Assembly (NCBI GenBank): GCA_039794405.1
Contig: JBDIVL010000072.1
Location: 1 to 12,393, forward strand
Length of the DNA stretch: 12,393 nucleotides
Direction: 5' to 3'
Source of the DNA: JBDIVL01 sp039794405
GTDB taxonomy: Bacteria > Planctomycetota > Brocadiia > Brocadiales > Brocadiaceae
A program made the translations under genes and the position numbers. This document shows, piece after piece, positions 1 to 5,153 of the stretch. The notes beneath the pieces are model-generated. The model did no database searches, was not told the origin of the DNA, and worked only from the letters and a program-made list of their open reading frames with translations. Position 1 is the first letter of the stretch. The number at the start of each line of letters is the position of its first letter.

Positions 1-266
1 ATGAATCCGTACAATTCCCAATCGGGCGAATTGCAATTCGCCCCTACATGGTTTAATAATTCAATCTTCCCGATTTGCTTGATCTTTTTATCAATATCCC
101 AGTCCTCCGGGCCGCTCATGCCTTCGTCAAATCCACCTACTTTAACAAAGGCTTCTTTCAAAAAGAAACGTGCGCCATCAATTACGGTACCATCATAAAA
201 ACTTCTCTCAAATCTTCTTACCTTACTGAAATATTTTTTGCCCAGGACGATTTCTGGGATGTGTAA
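1..266 (-). pseudogene. GT2 glycosyltransferase, 3' half (partial at window edge)
   Basis: The minus strand from 266 downwards reads LHIPEIVLGKKYFSKVRRFE, then VGGFDE and SGPEDWDID, typical of the C-terminal half of a family-2 glycosyltransferase (the ED pair is the usual acceptor-side acidic motif). It would belong to the enzyme whose N-terminal half lies at 420-730, which transfers a sugar from a nucleotide sugar. The two halves are separated by a G-rich heptamer array and are in different frames, so no complete enzyme is made. After 'KIELL' the protein sequence is lost at a 20-bp palindromic repeat (24-43), a second disruption. The family call is firm; the substrate cannot be inferred. Confidence 0.8.
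24..43. repeat. Perfect 20-bp palindrome inside the GT2 remnant
   Basis: GGGCGAATTGCAATTCGCCC is its own reverse complement. It sits exactly where the GT2 protein similarity stops (after IELL) and has the look of a small dispersed palindromic repeat of the GTAGGGGCG...CGCCCCTAC type. Its dispersal cannot be shown from this window, where only one copy was seen. Confidence 0.7.
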
Positions 267-280
267 GGCGACGGACGTTG

Positions 281-375
281 GTTGGAGGGGGGAGGTTGGA
301 GGGGAGAGGTTGGAGGTTGGAGGTTAGAGGTTAGAGGCGGGAGGTTAGAGGTTGGAGGCGGGAGGCTTGAGGTTG
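281..375 (+). repeat. G-rich heptamer array interrupting GT2
   Basis: About 95 bp made almost only of GGAGGTT, GGAGGGG and AGAGGTT units with a 7-nt period. It lies between the two GT2 halves (SLEQQNA at ~420 and LHIPE at 266) and shifts the frame. G-rich on the plus strand, C-rich in the coding (minus) sense. Confidence 0.9.
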
Positions 376-720
376 TTAAGTATTGAGTTTTGGGTACTGG
401 TGTATGGCTTCCGGCATTTTGCTGTTCCAGCGATTTTACACAAGCTTCAACAATTGCTGGCGATAGGATCATATCCGCATCTACAAACATGACATACTTG
501 CCCTTGGCAATATCCATCATTCCAAAGTTTCTTTGTGCAGACCTTTCGGGCCCTTTACTATAAACTTTATCTGTGTATTTCAATGCTATTTCCCTGGTTT
601 TATCCGTTGAAAAATTGTCTACGACGATTATTTCAATTTTGTCATGCGGATAGCTTTGGGCTCGGATTGATTTCAAACAATTTCCTATATTCTTTTCTTC
701 GTTTTTGGTTGTTACGACGA

Positions 721-790
721 TGGAGGTCGTAGGTTTGAGGGTGGAGGTTGGAGGCAGAAAAAGAATGGATTGAGGGTGGAGGTTAGAGGG
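721..790 (+). repeat. G-rich heptamer array at the GT2 5' end (module A)
   Basis: GGAGG-type units surround a short non-repeat segment (cagaaaaagaatggattgag) between the four-helix gene stop and the GT2 start. The same arrangement occurs at 2546-2630 and, more degenerate, at 4637-4722. The stop codon of the four-helix gene (TAA at 783-785) is supplied by a CCTCTAACC unit. Confidence 0.85.
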
Positions 791-1124
791 TTTCATTTCT
801 CTTTTTTCCCCACAGTGAATTCATCAACCCGTTTAGTTTCCTATCTATCTCCTCACCTCTTCTTCTTATTTCCCTGGCTTCCTCTTCTGAAAATAGTTTT
901 CTCCTGCGAAATATTTCATTTAATGTAACCGTTTCATAAAGAGAACCTTGTGCTATGCTCAAATATTGGATGAATTCTTTTTTATACTGCCTTCCTTTTC
1001 CCTCAGCTATATTCTGAGATATGCTCGATATCGCAGCCTCCATTTGACCAATAAGCCGAAAGTGCTTGTTTGGCGGGAAATGCTCTAAGCGAGCCAAAAC
1101 ATAATCAGCCAAGTCTACTGACAT
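783..1124 (-). CDS. Four-helix-bundle protein, S23/IVP type (copy A)
   Basis: Member of the 23S rRNA intervening-sequence protein family (four-helix bundle, nucleic-acid-associated; the Avd protein of diversity-generating retroelements is a relative). Recognised by the AAISSISQNIAEGKGRQYKK stretch, then EFIQYLSIAQGSLYET and the EIFRRRKLFSEEE helix. The family's usual N-terminus FEKLEVWQ is encoded just upstream (to about 1165), but no ATG lies in that frame before 1124, so translation from 1124 loses the first helix's start. The array upstream places the ATG at 1309 out of frame with this gene, unlike copy B. Copies A and B differ by about two residues over the shared part (D/G and I/V), so the duplication is recent. 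Cellular role unknown. Confidence 0.8.
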   Translation of the reverse strand: MSVDLADYVLARLEHFPPNKHFRLIGQMEAAISSISQNIAEGKGRQYKKEFIQYLSIAQGSLYETVTLNEIFRRRKLFSEEEAREIRRRGEEIDRKLNGLMNSLWGKKRNETL

Positions 1125-1135
1125 TTGCCATACCT

Positions 1136-1309
1136 CTAACTTCTCAAAAGGAAAGACGTAGGCGCTGGGGGAGGTTGGAGGGATGAGGTTGGAGGGGGGA
1201 GGGATGAGGACGGAGGTTGGAGGGGGGAGGCAGAAGAAGTACAGGTGGAGGTTGGAGGTTGGAGGGCAGAGGCATCCTGTGACATGTGTTTTTTTACTTT
1301 ATTTTCCAT
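1136..1309 (-). CDS. Cassette peptide MENKVKK plus array repeats (copy A, out of frame)
   Basis: The ATG at 1309 is preceded by GGAGG six nucleotides upstream (GGAGGCAAAAGATG), a good ribosome site formed by the opposed array arm. It reads MENKVKKHMSQDA, then a proline/serine/threonine-rich array translation (LQPPTST..., SSLPPPTSS), and ends FLLRS in the wrong frame across the FEKLEVWQ segment of the four-helix gene. 57 codons. Copy B of the same cassette is in frame with its four-helix gene. Whether it is translated is unknown; it may be only a leader. Confidence 0.45.
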   Translation of the reverse strand: MENKVKKHMSQDASALQPPTSTCTSSASPLQPPSSSLPPPTSSLQPPPAPTSFLLRS

Positions 1310-1345
1310 CTTTTGCCTCCTCCCTCTAACCTCTAACCTCAAACC
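1168..1345. repeat. Inverted heptamer arrays around a conserved core (hairpin cassette A)
   Basis: 1168-1272 is G-rich on the plus strand (GGAGGTT units); 1317-1345 is C-rich (cctccctctaacctctaacc). They flank a ~43-bp unique core (1274-1316) ending ttttccatcttttgc. The arms are complementary, so the transcript in the gene direction could fold with the core and its ATG in the loop. The same arrangement occurs at 3009-3163, 4637-4825 and 9352-9463. Confidence 0.85.
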
Positions 1346-1350
1346 ACACT

Positions 1351-1620
1351 TTATATGTGTGACTCTGGATTTTCAAAAGGATGTATATGCCAATTCCTTG
1401 TGTTATCAACTCCGAAAATTCTTCTCTTGTGCTTAATGAGGGCAAAGGAGTACTTTGCAGTTTCTGCATTGTAGAAAATATTTATAAAGGTAGCAACATC
1501 TATAGCGGCTTTAATTTTAACTACCGGTTCGTCAAGCAATTGCAATTCAATACTTTGGAAAAAAGCATATTTTGAACAGGTATTTATTGCCAGTTTTGAA
1601 AATTCAAAGGCAGTGATCAT
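1351..1620 (-). CDS. TumE-like (DUF6516-type) toxin, probably C-terminally truncated
   Basis: 89 residues. The central DVATFINIFYNAET and the C-terminal RRIFGVDNTRNWHIHPFENP with clustered histidines resemble the small TumE/DUF6516 proteins found as toxins with a partner antitoxin. The start ATG (1620) overlaps the stop of the upstream gene in an ATGA arrangement, so the two are translationally coupled. The reading frame stops at PESHI, only a few bases before the C-rich heptamer array (1317-1345); relatives as I remember them continue for another 10-20 residues, so array arrival may have trimmed the end. Assignment is from remembered motif similarity, not a search. Confidence 0.5.
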   Translation of the reverse strand: MITAFEFSKLAINTCSKYAFFQSIELQLLDEPVVKIKAAIDVATFINIFYNAETAKYSFALIKHKRRIFGVDNTRNWHIHPFENPESHI

Positions 1621-1916
1621 GAGAGGTTTGAGAGCAAATTCTTATATCTCTTCAGCCGGCTGATAAGCCCTTCCCATTCAAGATAGTCCATTTCTACGTC
1701 ATAACTGTAAGAATCAGGTATCTCTTTCTTTTCGAACATGGTTTTAAACCCTTCAAAAGCCACCTGATACCTTTCTTCCAACCTTTTTATCTCAGCTTCG
1801 ATTTTTTCTATACGGTGTTCAATCGCGTCTTTCAATATCTCGAGGATAGCTATCTCTTCCCTCGGTTCACCGGTAATGTCCATCAAGGTTTTGGATATGT
1901 TTACCGATACTGCCAT
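1617..1916 (-). CDS. Coiled-coil partner of the TumE-like gene, putative antitoxin
   Basis: 99 residues starting MAVSVNISKTLMDITGEP; the ATG is preceded by AAGGAAGG at a four-nucleotide spacing. Residues about 25-60 (EILKDAIEHRIEKIEAEIKR) form a charged heptad-type helix, then a short linker and a second helix ending RLKRYKNLLSNLS. It precedes and overlaps the TumE-like gene by 4 nt (ATGA), the standard antitoxin-first layout. No DNA-binding motif is evident, so a role as a direct protein neutraliser is inferred from position only. Confidence 0.5.
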   Translation of the reverse strand: MAVSVNISKTLMDITGEPREEIAILEILKDAIEHRIEKIEAEIKRLEERYQVAFEGFKTMFEKKEIPDSYSYDVEMDYLEWEGLISRLKRYKNLLSNLS

Positions 1917-1984
1917 ATTGCCTTCCTTAAAAATCTTTATCCTTTATATTGATATTCAATCCACAGATTACCAGATTTTGTATT

Positions 1985-2115
1985 ACAGCAAGATTTCACC
2001 TCGGCTCTGATGCTATAATTCTGACTTTTGAAAGGGGCCTACCATACGCCCTAGCCAATCTTTTAAAGGAAATATATTATCAGAGTCCATGACGGCAAGC
2101 AAGTCATTTTTGCAT
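1985..2115 (-). pseudogene. GT2 glycosyltransferase internal fragment (DSDN type)
   Basis: The minus strand reads KNDLLAVMDSDNIFPLKDWL then GRMVGPFQKSE, matching the metal-binding DXD-region of a different GT2 subfamily (…LDSDNI.P..WL..MV.PF). After SEL the frame breaks and continues one frame over as IASEPR, a single frameshift, before a stop. No start or C-terminus is present. A second, more degraded relative is at 3655-3770. Confidence 0.6.
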
Positions 2116-2149
2116 GTTTTACTGCTGCAACCAAAAAGAGTTTAACCAC

Positions 2150-2210
2150 GAAGGTATTGAAATCGAAATTTTTCAGTGTCTACAACAAAAAAAACCGCGA
2201 GAAATTTCAC
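2150..2210 (-). pseudogene. DUF5615 toxin start only (beheaded toxin)
   Basis: The GTG overlapping the DUF433 stop (TTGTGAAATTTCTCGCG) reads VKFLA, the conserved beginning of DUF5615 (MKFLADENV). Similarity stops at once and the sequence becomes a T-rich run and an ACCACGAAGG-type dispersed repeat. I infer a deletion or insertion that removed the toxin. Confidence 0.5.
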
Positions 2211-2443
2211 AACTTAATCCCTGAAGCAAAGACAATTTCTTCCTGGGCTAAATAGTCAGCAGCAAATTCCTCCGCAGCAAAAATATCTTCTTGTTTCAAA
2301 TGAGGATGATCTTTAATAATCTCCTCAAATGTCATTCCGCCAGCCAATTTGCGAAGAATATGTTCGACGGTAATCCTGGTTCCTTTGATTACGGGTTTTC
2401 CAAACATTACCGCTGGATTAATGTCAATCCTCTCGTGCTTCAT
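2207..2443 (-). CDS. DUF433 antitoxin
   Basis: 78 residues. RIDINPAVMFGKPVIKGTRI is the DUF433 signature, followed by the helix-turn-helix-like stretch TVEHILRKLAGGMTFEEIIK and DHPHLKQEDI, as in antitoxins that pair with DUF5615 PIN-like toxins. The start ATG at 2443 has an AGGGGGGGG purine run upstream as ribosome site. The stop overlaps a GTG that begins VKFLA, the first residues of a DUF5615 toxin, but the toxin is lost after that. The antitoxin is full length and looks intact. Confidence 0.85.
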   Translation of the reverse strand: MKHERIDINPAVMFGKPVIKGTRITVEHILRKLAGGMTFEEIIKDHPHLKQEDIFAAEEFAADYLAQEEIVFASGIKL

Positions 2444-2469
2444 TCGCCCCCCCCTTGCATTCTATAGTA

Positions 2470-2550
2470 TTACCCTGTAAAAACTTCTTTTCCCCATTTT
2501 AAACAATTTTCTCTATTCTTTTCTTCGTTTTTTGTCGTTACGACGATGGA
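2470..2550 (-). pseudogene. GT2 N-terminal scrap (module B)
   Basis: Reads SIVVTTKNEEKN then RENCLK directly out of the array at 2550, and then departs from GT2 (WGKEVFTG, stop at 2470-2472). It is the same GT2 5' end as at 650-720, cut after about 17 codons. It shows the array-GT2 junction is shared by modules A and B. Confidence 0.7.
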
Positions 2551-2630
2551 GGCTGGAGGTTGGAGGTTGGGGGTTGGAGGTTGGAGGGTGGAGGCAGAAA
2601 AAGAACGGCTTGAGGGTGGAGGTTAGAGGG
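2546..2630 (+). repeat. G-rich heptamer array between GT2 scrap and four-helix gene (module B)
   Basis: Nearly pure GGAGGTT/GGAGGCT/GGGGGTT units with the same non-repeat interruption (cagaaaaagaacggcttgag) as at 721-790. Translated on the plus strand it reads RLEVGGWGLEVGGWR, an artefact of the repeat. Confidence 0.9.
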
Positions 2631-3129
2631 TTTCATTTCTCTTTTTTCCCCACAGTGAATTCATCAACCCGTTTAGTTTCCTATCTATCTCCTCACCTCT
2701 TCTTCTTATTTCCCTGGCTTCCTCTTCTGAAAATAGTTTTCTCCTGCGAAATATTTCATTTAATGTAACCGTTTCATAAAGAGAACCTTGTGCTATGCTC
2801 AAATATTGGATGAATTCTTTTTTATACTGCCTTCCTTTTCCCTCAGCTATATTCTGAGATATGCTCGATATCGCAGCCTCCATTTGACCAACAAGCCGAA
2901 AGTGTTTGTTGGGCGGGAAATGCTCTAAGCGAGCCAAAACATAATCAGCCAAACCTACTGACATTTGCCATACCTCTAACTTCTCAAAAGGAAAGACGTA
3001 GGCGCTGGGGGAGGTTGGAGGTTGGAGGGATGAGGTTGGAGGGGGGAGGTTAGAGGCAGAAGAAGTACAGGTTGGAGGGGGGAGGGCAGAGGCATCTTGT
3101 GCCATGTGTTTTTTTACCCTATTTTCCAT
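2623..3129 (-). CDS. Four-helix-bundle protein, S23/IVP type, with array-derived N-terminal extension (copy B)
   Basis: 168 residues. Residues 1-13 are the cassette core (MENRVKKHMAQDA). Residues 14-45 are array peptide (LPPPTCTSSASNLPPPTSSL). From FPFEKLEVWQMSVGLADYV onwards it is a complete S23-type four-helix-bundle domain (AAISSISQNIAEGKG, FIQYLSIAQGSLYET, LFSEEEAREIRRR), about 118 residues, the family's normal size. The ATG at 3129 has GGAGG six nucleotides upstream, supplied by the opposed array arm. Here the array length keeps core and domain in one frame; in copy A it does not. Family members are nucleic-acid-associated helical bundles. The proline-rich extension would be unusual for the family. 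Confidence 0.75.
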   Translation of the reverse strand: MENRVKKHMAQDASALPPPTCTSSASNLPPPTSSLQPPTSPSAYVFPFEKLEVWQMSVGLADYVLARLEHFPPNKHFRLVGQMEAAISSISQNIAEGKGRQYKKEFIQYLSIAQGSLYETVTLNEIFRRRKLFSEEEAREIRRRGEEIDRKLNGLMNSLWGKKRNETL

Positions 3130-3163
3130 CTTTTGCCTCCTCCCTCAAACCTCCAACCTCACA
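3009..3163. repeat. Inverted heptamer arrays around a conserved core (hairpin cassette B)
   Basis: G-rich arm 3009-3093, core 3094-3136, C-rich arm 3137-3163 (tcctccctcaaacctccaacctc). The arm plus core is 20 bp shorter than in cassette A, a length difference that is not a multiple of three and explains the frame change. Confidence 0.85.
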
Positions 3164-3174
3164 ACTCGAAACTA

Positions 3175-3391
3175 TCATTTAAAAGCTTTAAACTTGGATA
3201 TTTCATTTAACAATTCCCCTGAAACATAAAAGCCATTCTCTTTAAGTTCCTTTATCTTTTCATAGGCACTATTTATCAACCCCATGCTTTCAGCTTTAAG
3301 CAAAACCCCGATAGTCCCGCTAACTTTTAGTCCCAATTTTTCAGCTATCCCCCGAGCTTTTAAATCGTCTATTATTGTTTTCGTTCCAGAT
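3175..3391 (-). pseudogene. DUF3368 PIN toxin, C-terminal remnant
   Basis: Reads GTKTIIDDLKARGIAEKLGL, then VSGTIGVLLKAESMGLI and ENGFYVSGELLNEI, ending KAFK: the second half of a DUF3368 PIN ribonuclease with the conserved DD-x-x-AR and TG-x-x-GVLL motifs. The first ~85 residues with two acidic active-site positions are absent. The frame opens right after a stop (TAATCTGG) at the end of the UPF0175 gene, so one deletion has joined antitoxin 3' end to toxin middle. Inactive. Confidence 0.75.
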
Positions 3392-3590
3392 TAAGGTCGA
3401 CCTTCAAATATTTTATTGGTGATACTCCTCTATGTATAAGAATCTCCGCAAAAGCCCTTTCAGAATAATTTGCTATTTCTGACGCCTTTCCCAGAGAGAC
3501 TATACCCTCTTCCAGAAGCTTTATAGCAAGCAGCAATTTCACCTCATCCTCTCTTAGGTTTATTTCAGGTAAATTAACTAATATGCCCAC
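3372..3590 (-). CDS. UPF0175 antitoxin
   Basis: 72 residues from a GTG start with GGAGGTG eight nucleotides upstream. LREDEVKLLLAIKLLEEGIV, LGKASEIANYSERAFAEIL and RGVSPIKY are the UPF0175 helical DNA-binding pattern; this family precedes DUF3368 PIN toxins, as at 8986-9273. The last dozen residues (LNLERKQ) differ from the usual acidic tail because the deletion that removed the toxin start lies here. DNA-binding and autorepression are family inferences. Confidence 0.75.
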   Translation of the reverse strand: MGILVNLPEINLREDEVKLLLAIKLLEEGIVSLGKASEIANYSERAFAEILIHRGVSPIKYLKVDLNLERKQ

Positions 3591-3654
3591 TTCTTATACA
3601 CCTCCACAAGTTTTAATAATTTTCTTTGCCAGAACTCTTTCCTGTATATTTCCT

Positions 3655-3770
3655 GATGCTATAATGCTACGTTTTAAAAGGGTTTTACTATATTATGCCC
3701 CTGACAATTTTTCAAAAAGGATATATTATCAGCATCTACGAAGGTAAGCAAGTTGTTTTTGCAGCCTTGC
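3655..3770 (-). pseudogene. Degraded GT2 internal fragment (DADN type)
   Basis: Reads KNNLLTFVDADNISFLKN and then loses similarity, with stops soon after. It aligns with the fragment at 1985-2115 (NDLLAVMDSDNIFPLKDW), so both come from related GT2 genes. Only the DXD neighbourhood is recognisable. Confidence 0.45.
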
Positions 3771-3811
3771 CGAGCCACACATTACACAAATTATTTTTGT
3801 TTGTCGTTTTT

Positions 3812-3842
3812 TATCTGCTTAAATCGGCGTAATCTGTGGATT
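3812..3842. repeat. Dispersed AATCTGTGGAT-type repeat
   Basis: tctgcttaaatcggcgtaatctgtggatta belongs to the same wordy repeat family as 6341-6447, 6757-6833, 9920-9945 and 11400-11474 (variants of AATCTGCG…AATCTGTGGAT). It lies between a GT2 remnant and a PIN remnant. Confidence 0.55.
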
Positions 3843-3874
3843 ATTATTTTCTACACATGAAAACTTATCGTTCA

Positions 3875-4072
3875 TTAACATTGTTTTTCTTTTATAAAAA
3901 TGTATGGCTTCCAGACTTTTATACCTGCGACTCTTTCAATGTCAGCATCGTTAGTTGCTATATCTTTTACATCATTCCTTTTCATAATTTCTACTATTAT
4001 CGCATCTGTTGCCATAAGATTATACGTCCTTGCAGTCTTCACGTAATCTGGAAAAAGCTTTTCCGCTCTATC
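3875..4072 (-). pseudogene. PIN-domain toxin, C-terminal remnant
   Basis: Reads DRAEKLFPDYVKTARTYNL, then MATDAIIVEIMKRNDVKDIA and TNDADIERVAGIKVW, the C-terminal half of a VapC-like PIN ribonuclease with the TDAI and TNDxDF-like motifs. It starts abruptly at a TACGAATTACGAATC-type repeat (4072-4100), so the N-terminal half with the first catalytic Asp is gone. No antitoxin remains next to it. Confidence 0.75.
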
Positions 4073-4104
4073 TATGAATTACGAATCTCCTACAAATGTA
4101 CGGA

Positions 4105-4194
4105 TCAGAGATTAACAATGCGTCTAAATTTTAATTCTCGTGAGCCAAAGTTGGCAAGTCTGCCCAATTTTAATTTTGCAATCTTCAGGTAGTT
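4105..4194 (-). pseudogene. GxxExxY protein, C-terminal remnant 1
   Basis: Reads NYLKIAKLKLGRLANFGSRE then LKFRRIVNL, the conserved end of GxxExxY-family (PD-(D/E)XK-like) proteins. It is about 80% identical in DNA to 8305-8396. The upstream 16-codon frame from an ATG at 4243 (MKYTTPLRDDKK), which overlaps the stop of the PIN remnant, is joined to it out of frame. Confidence 0.7.
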
Positions 4195-4239
4195 AAAAAC
4201 AGGATATTTTTTTATCATCCCTTAGCGGTGTCGTATATT

Positions 4240-4388
4240 TCATTCTTCTCCAGAAATTTTTAAAATCCCGACAATAAGTTTATCGTTGAGGTAAAAACCA
4301 ACCTCTTTCAATCTTTCAATGGATGGTTTAATCCCTGTAATATAGCCTTCACTCTTTGCTCTTAACAGCACGCCCGCTGTCCCTGTAA
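4240..4388 (-). pseudogene. DUF3368 PIN toxin, C-terminal remnant 2
   Basis: Reads LLTGTAGVLLRAKSEGYITG, then KPSIERLKEVGFYLNDKLI, ending SGEE. This is the last ~48 residues of a DUF3368 toxin. The upstream part is cut exactly at the left end of the inverted-repeat element 4389-4490. The TGA stop overlaps an ATG (ATGA), a trace of a former operon. Confidence 0.7.
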
Positions 4389-4490
4389 GTAACTTCTCAA
4401 TAAGTTGAGGTAAACAACCCCCTTACCCCCTTTATTAAGGGGGAATGAGGTAGGAATTATTATTAAAACCTCAGCTTATTGAGAAATTAC
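4389..4490. mobile_element. 102-bp MITE-like element with 23-bp terminal inverted repeats
   Basis: The left end gtaacttctcaataagttgaggt (quoted in part: TTCTCAATAAG) and the reverse complement of the right end agree at 21 of 23 positions. The interior is a C-rich/G-rich hairpin (CCCCCTTTATTAAGGGGG, 4428-4444). It separates a truncated PIN gene from a truncated GT2 gene and carries no coding sequence, so it would depend on a transposase elsewhere. A target duplication is not clear. Confidence 0.65.
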
Positions 4491-4736
4491 CATTATTTGC
4501 CCATAACAAGCAATATTCATCATTCCAAAGTTTCTCTGCGCTGAACGCTCAGTGCCTTTATCATAAACTTTGTTTGTATATTTTAATACGATTTCCTTAG
4601 TTTTATCCGTTGAAAAATTGTCTACGACTATACTGATGGAGGTCGTAGGTTGGAGGGTGGAGGGTGGAGGTTGGAGGGTGGAGGTTGGAGGGTGGAGGTA
4701 GAAAAAGAATGGATTTAGGGTGCAGTCCTGTGCCAT
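4476..4736 (-). pseudogene. GT2 remnant fused to array peptide (module C)
   Basis: An 86-codon frame: cassette residues MAQDCTLNP, array peptide (YLHPPTSTLQ), then GT2 sequence SISIVVDNFSTDKTKEIVL, TERSAQRNFGMMNIA, ending in the MITE-like element (CYGQIMVISQ). Relative to module A, everything between SIVV and IVVDNFSTDK is missing and the four-helix gene is absent. Both deletion ends carry TCGTCGTA-like sequence in the undeleted copy, so short-repeat recombination is likely. Non-functional. Confidence 0.7.
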
Positions 4737-4761
4737 TTGTTTTTTTTATCTCATTTTCCAT
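4603..4761 (-). CDS. Cassette peptide MENEIKK plus array repeats (copy C)
   Basis: The ATG at 4761 is the same cassette start as in copies A, B and D (AAAAGATGGAAAAT conserved), but one extra T in the T-run shifts the core frame, giving MENEIKKTNGTG and then array peptide to a stop within the GT2 remnant. 52 codons. The upstream purine stretch (AGAAGC) is a weaker ribosome site than in A and B. Probably not a functional protein. Confidence 0.3.
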   Translation of the reverse strand: MENEIKKTNGTGLHPKSILFLPPPSNLHPPTSTLHPPTYDLHQYSRRQFFNG

Positions 4762-4825
4762 CTTTTGCTTCTAACCTCTAGCCTTTTGCCTTTTGCCTTT
4801 TGCCTCCAACCTCCAACCTCCAACC
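4637..4825. repeat. Inverted heptamer arrays around a conserved core (hairpin cassette C)
   Basis: G-rich arm 4637-4700, core about 4722-4768, C-rich arm 4769-4825. The C-rich arm also contains a different word repeat, CCTTTTG three times (4791-4812), before CCTCCAA units. Right of 4825 the sequence is shared with cassette D. Confidence 0.85.
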
Positions 4826-5027
4826 AGATTTTTACCCACAGACGCAGACTTCGTCGTGAGCTCAGTCGAACGATTAACACAGATTAATAACTATAAACAA
4901 ATCTTTTGTATTCTAATGTTTTGGAACCAAAATTGACTAAGAACCTACTTTAAATCCTGTTGCTTTTAAATAATTCAATAAAGGAGAAAGGGGGAAAGGG
5001 GGAATTGGAGAAAACACATTTTTAATT
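4823..5027. repeat. ~205-bp segment duplicated at 9463-9667
   Basis: The block (agatttttacccacagacgcagac…gaattggagaaaacac) is repeated with only a few mismatches at an offset of 4640 bp. In both places it starts directly at the C-rich array arm. It includes a GTGAGCTCAGTCGAACG word and a GxxExxY remnant. The array and block were duplicated together. Confidence 0.9.
4884..4983 (-). pseudogene. GxxExxY protein, C-terminal remnant 2
   Basis: Reads LLNYLKATGFKVG, a one-base frameshift, then FLVNFGSKTLEYKRFVYSY and stop. This is the conserved end of a GxxExxY protein. The same frameshifted remnant is in the duplicate at 9524-9620, so the lesion predates the duplication. Confidence 0.65.
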
Positions 5028-5153
5028 GCAATATTGAGGACACATCCCATATTTCTTAACACTCCGACAACCATGCTGTCAGATTCCTTTCACATGATTG
5101 GTTCATAGCTCGTAGTTGATAGCAGATAGGCAAACAGACTTACAAAAACGATA
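5028..5153. other. Gap without recognisable gene
   Basis: Contains ggttcatagctcgtagttgatagcagatagg (5100-5130), which looks like another word-like dispersed repeat. The minus strand ATG at 5083 (MVVGVLRNMGCVLNIAIK) is short and unrecognised. No promoter or RNA gene could be supported. Confidence 0.4.

Larger units (their letters stand above)
218..796 (-). pseudogene. GT2 glycosyltransferase, N-terminal half fused at both ends to heptamer-array peptide
   Basis: This 192-codon frame is a chimera. Residues about 1-25 are array peptide (LPPTSTLKPT). Residues 26-125 are a GT-A fold N-terminal half: SIVVTTKNEEKN, the VVDNFSTDKT strand, GPERSAQRN, and the metal-binding DXD motif in MFVDADM. After SLEQQNA the frame runs into a second array (LPPPTSNLPPL...) and ends in a frame unrelated to the enzyme, while the true continuation (LHIPEIVLG) resumes at 266 in another frame. 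The ATG at 796 lies in the last codons of the upstream four-helix gene, so the start is itself a product of the insertion; intact relatives begin about MxxSVVITTKNEEKN, as at 8248. Probably non-functional. Confidence 0.8.

Noticed and set aside
281..375. CRISPR-like or minisatellite spacer array
   Set aside because: The 7-nt units are contiguous without unique spacers, and no cas genes are present.
2532..2768. Plus-strand ORF rich in LEVGGWR
   Set aside because: It is the forward reading of the heptamer array plus the antisense of the four-helix gene; no independent coding signal.
3836..4192. 118-codon plus-strand ORF
   Set aside because: Antisense of the PIN and GxxExxY remnants, with low-complexity F/Y/I/C composition; no ribosome site or family match.
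4428..4444. CCCCCTTTATTAAGGGGG as a transcription terminator
   Set aside because: It is the inner hairpin of the inverted-repeat element and lacks a T-tract; a terminator role cannot be supported.
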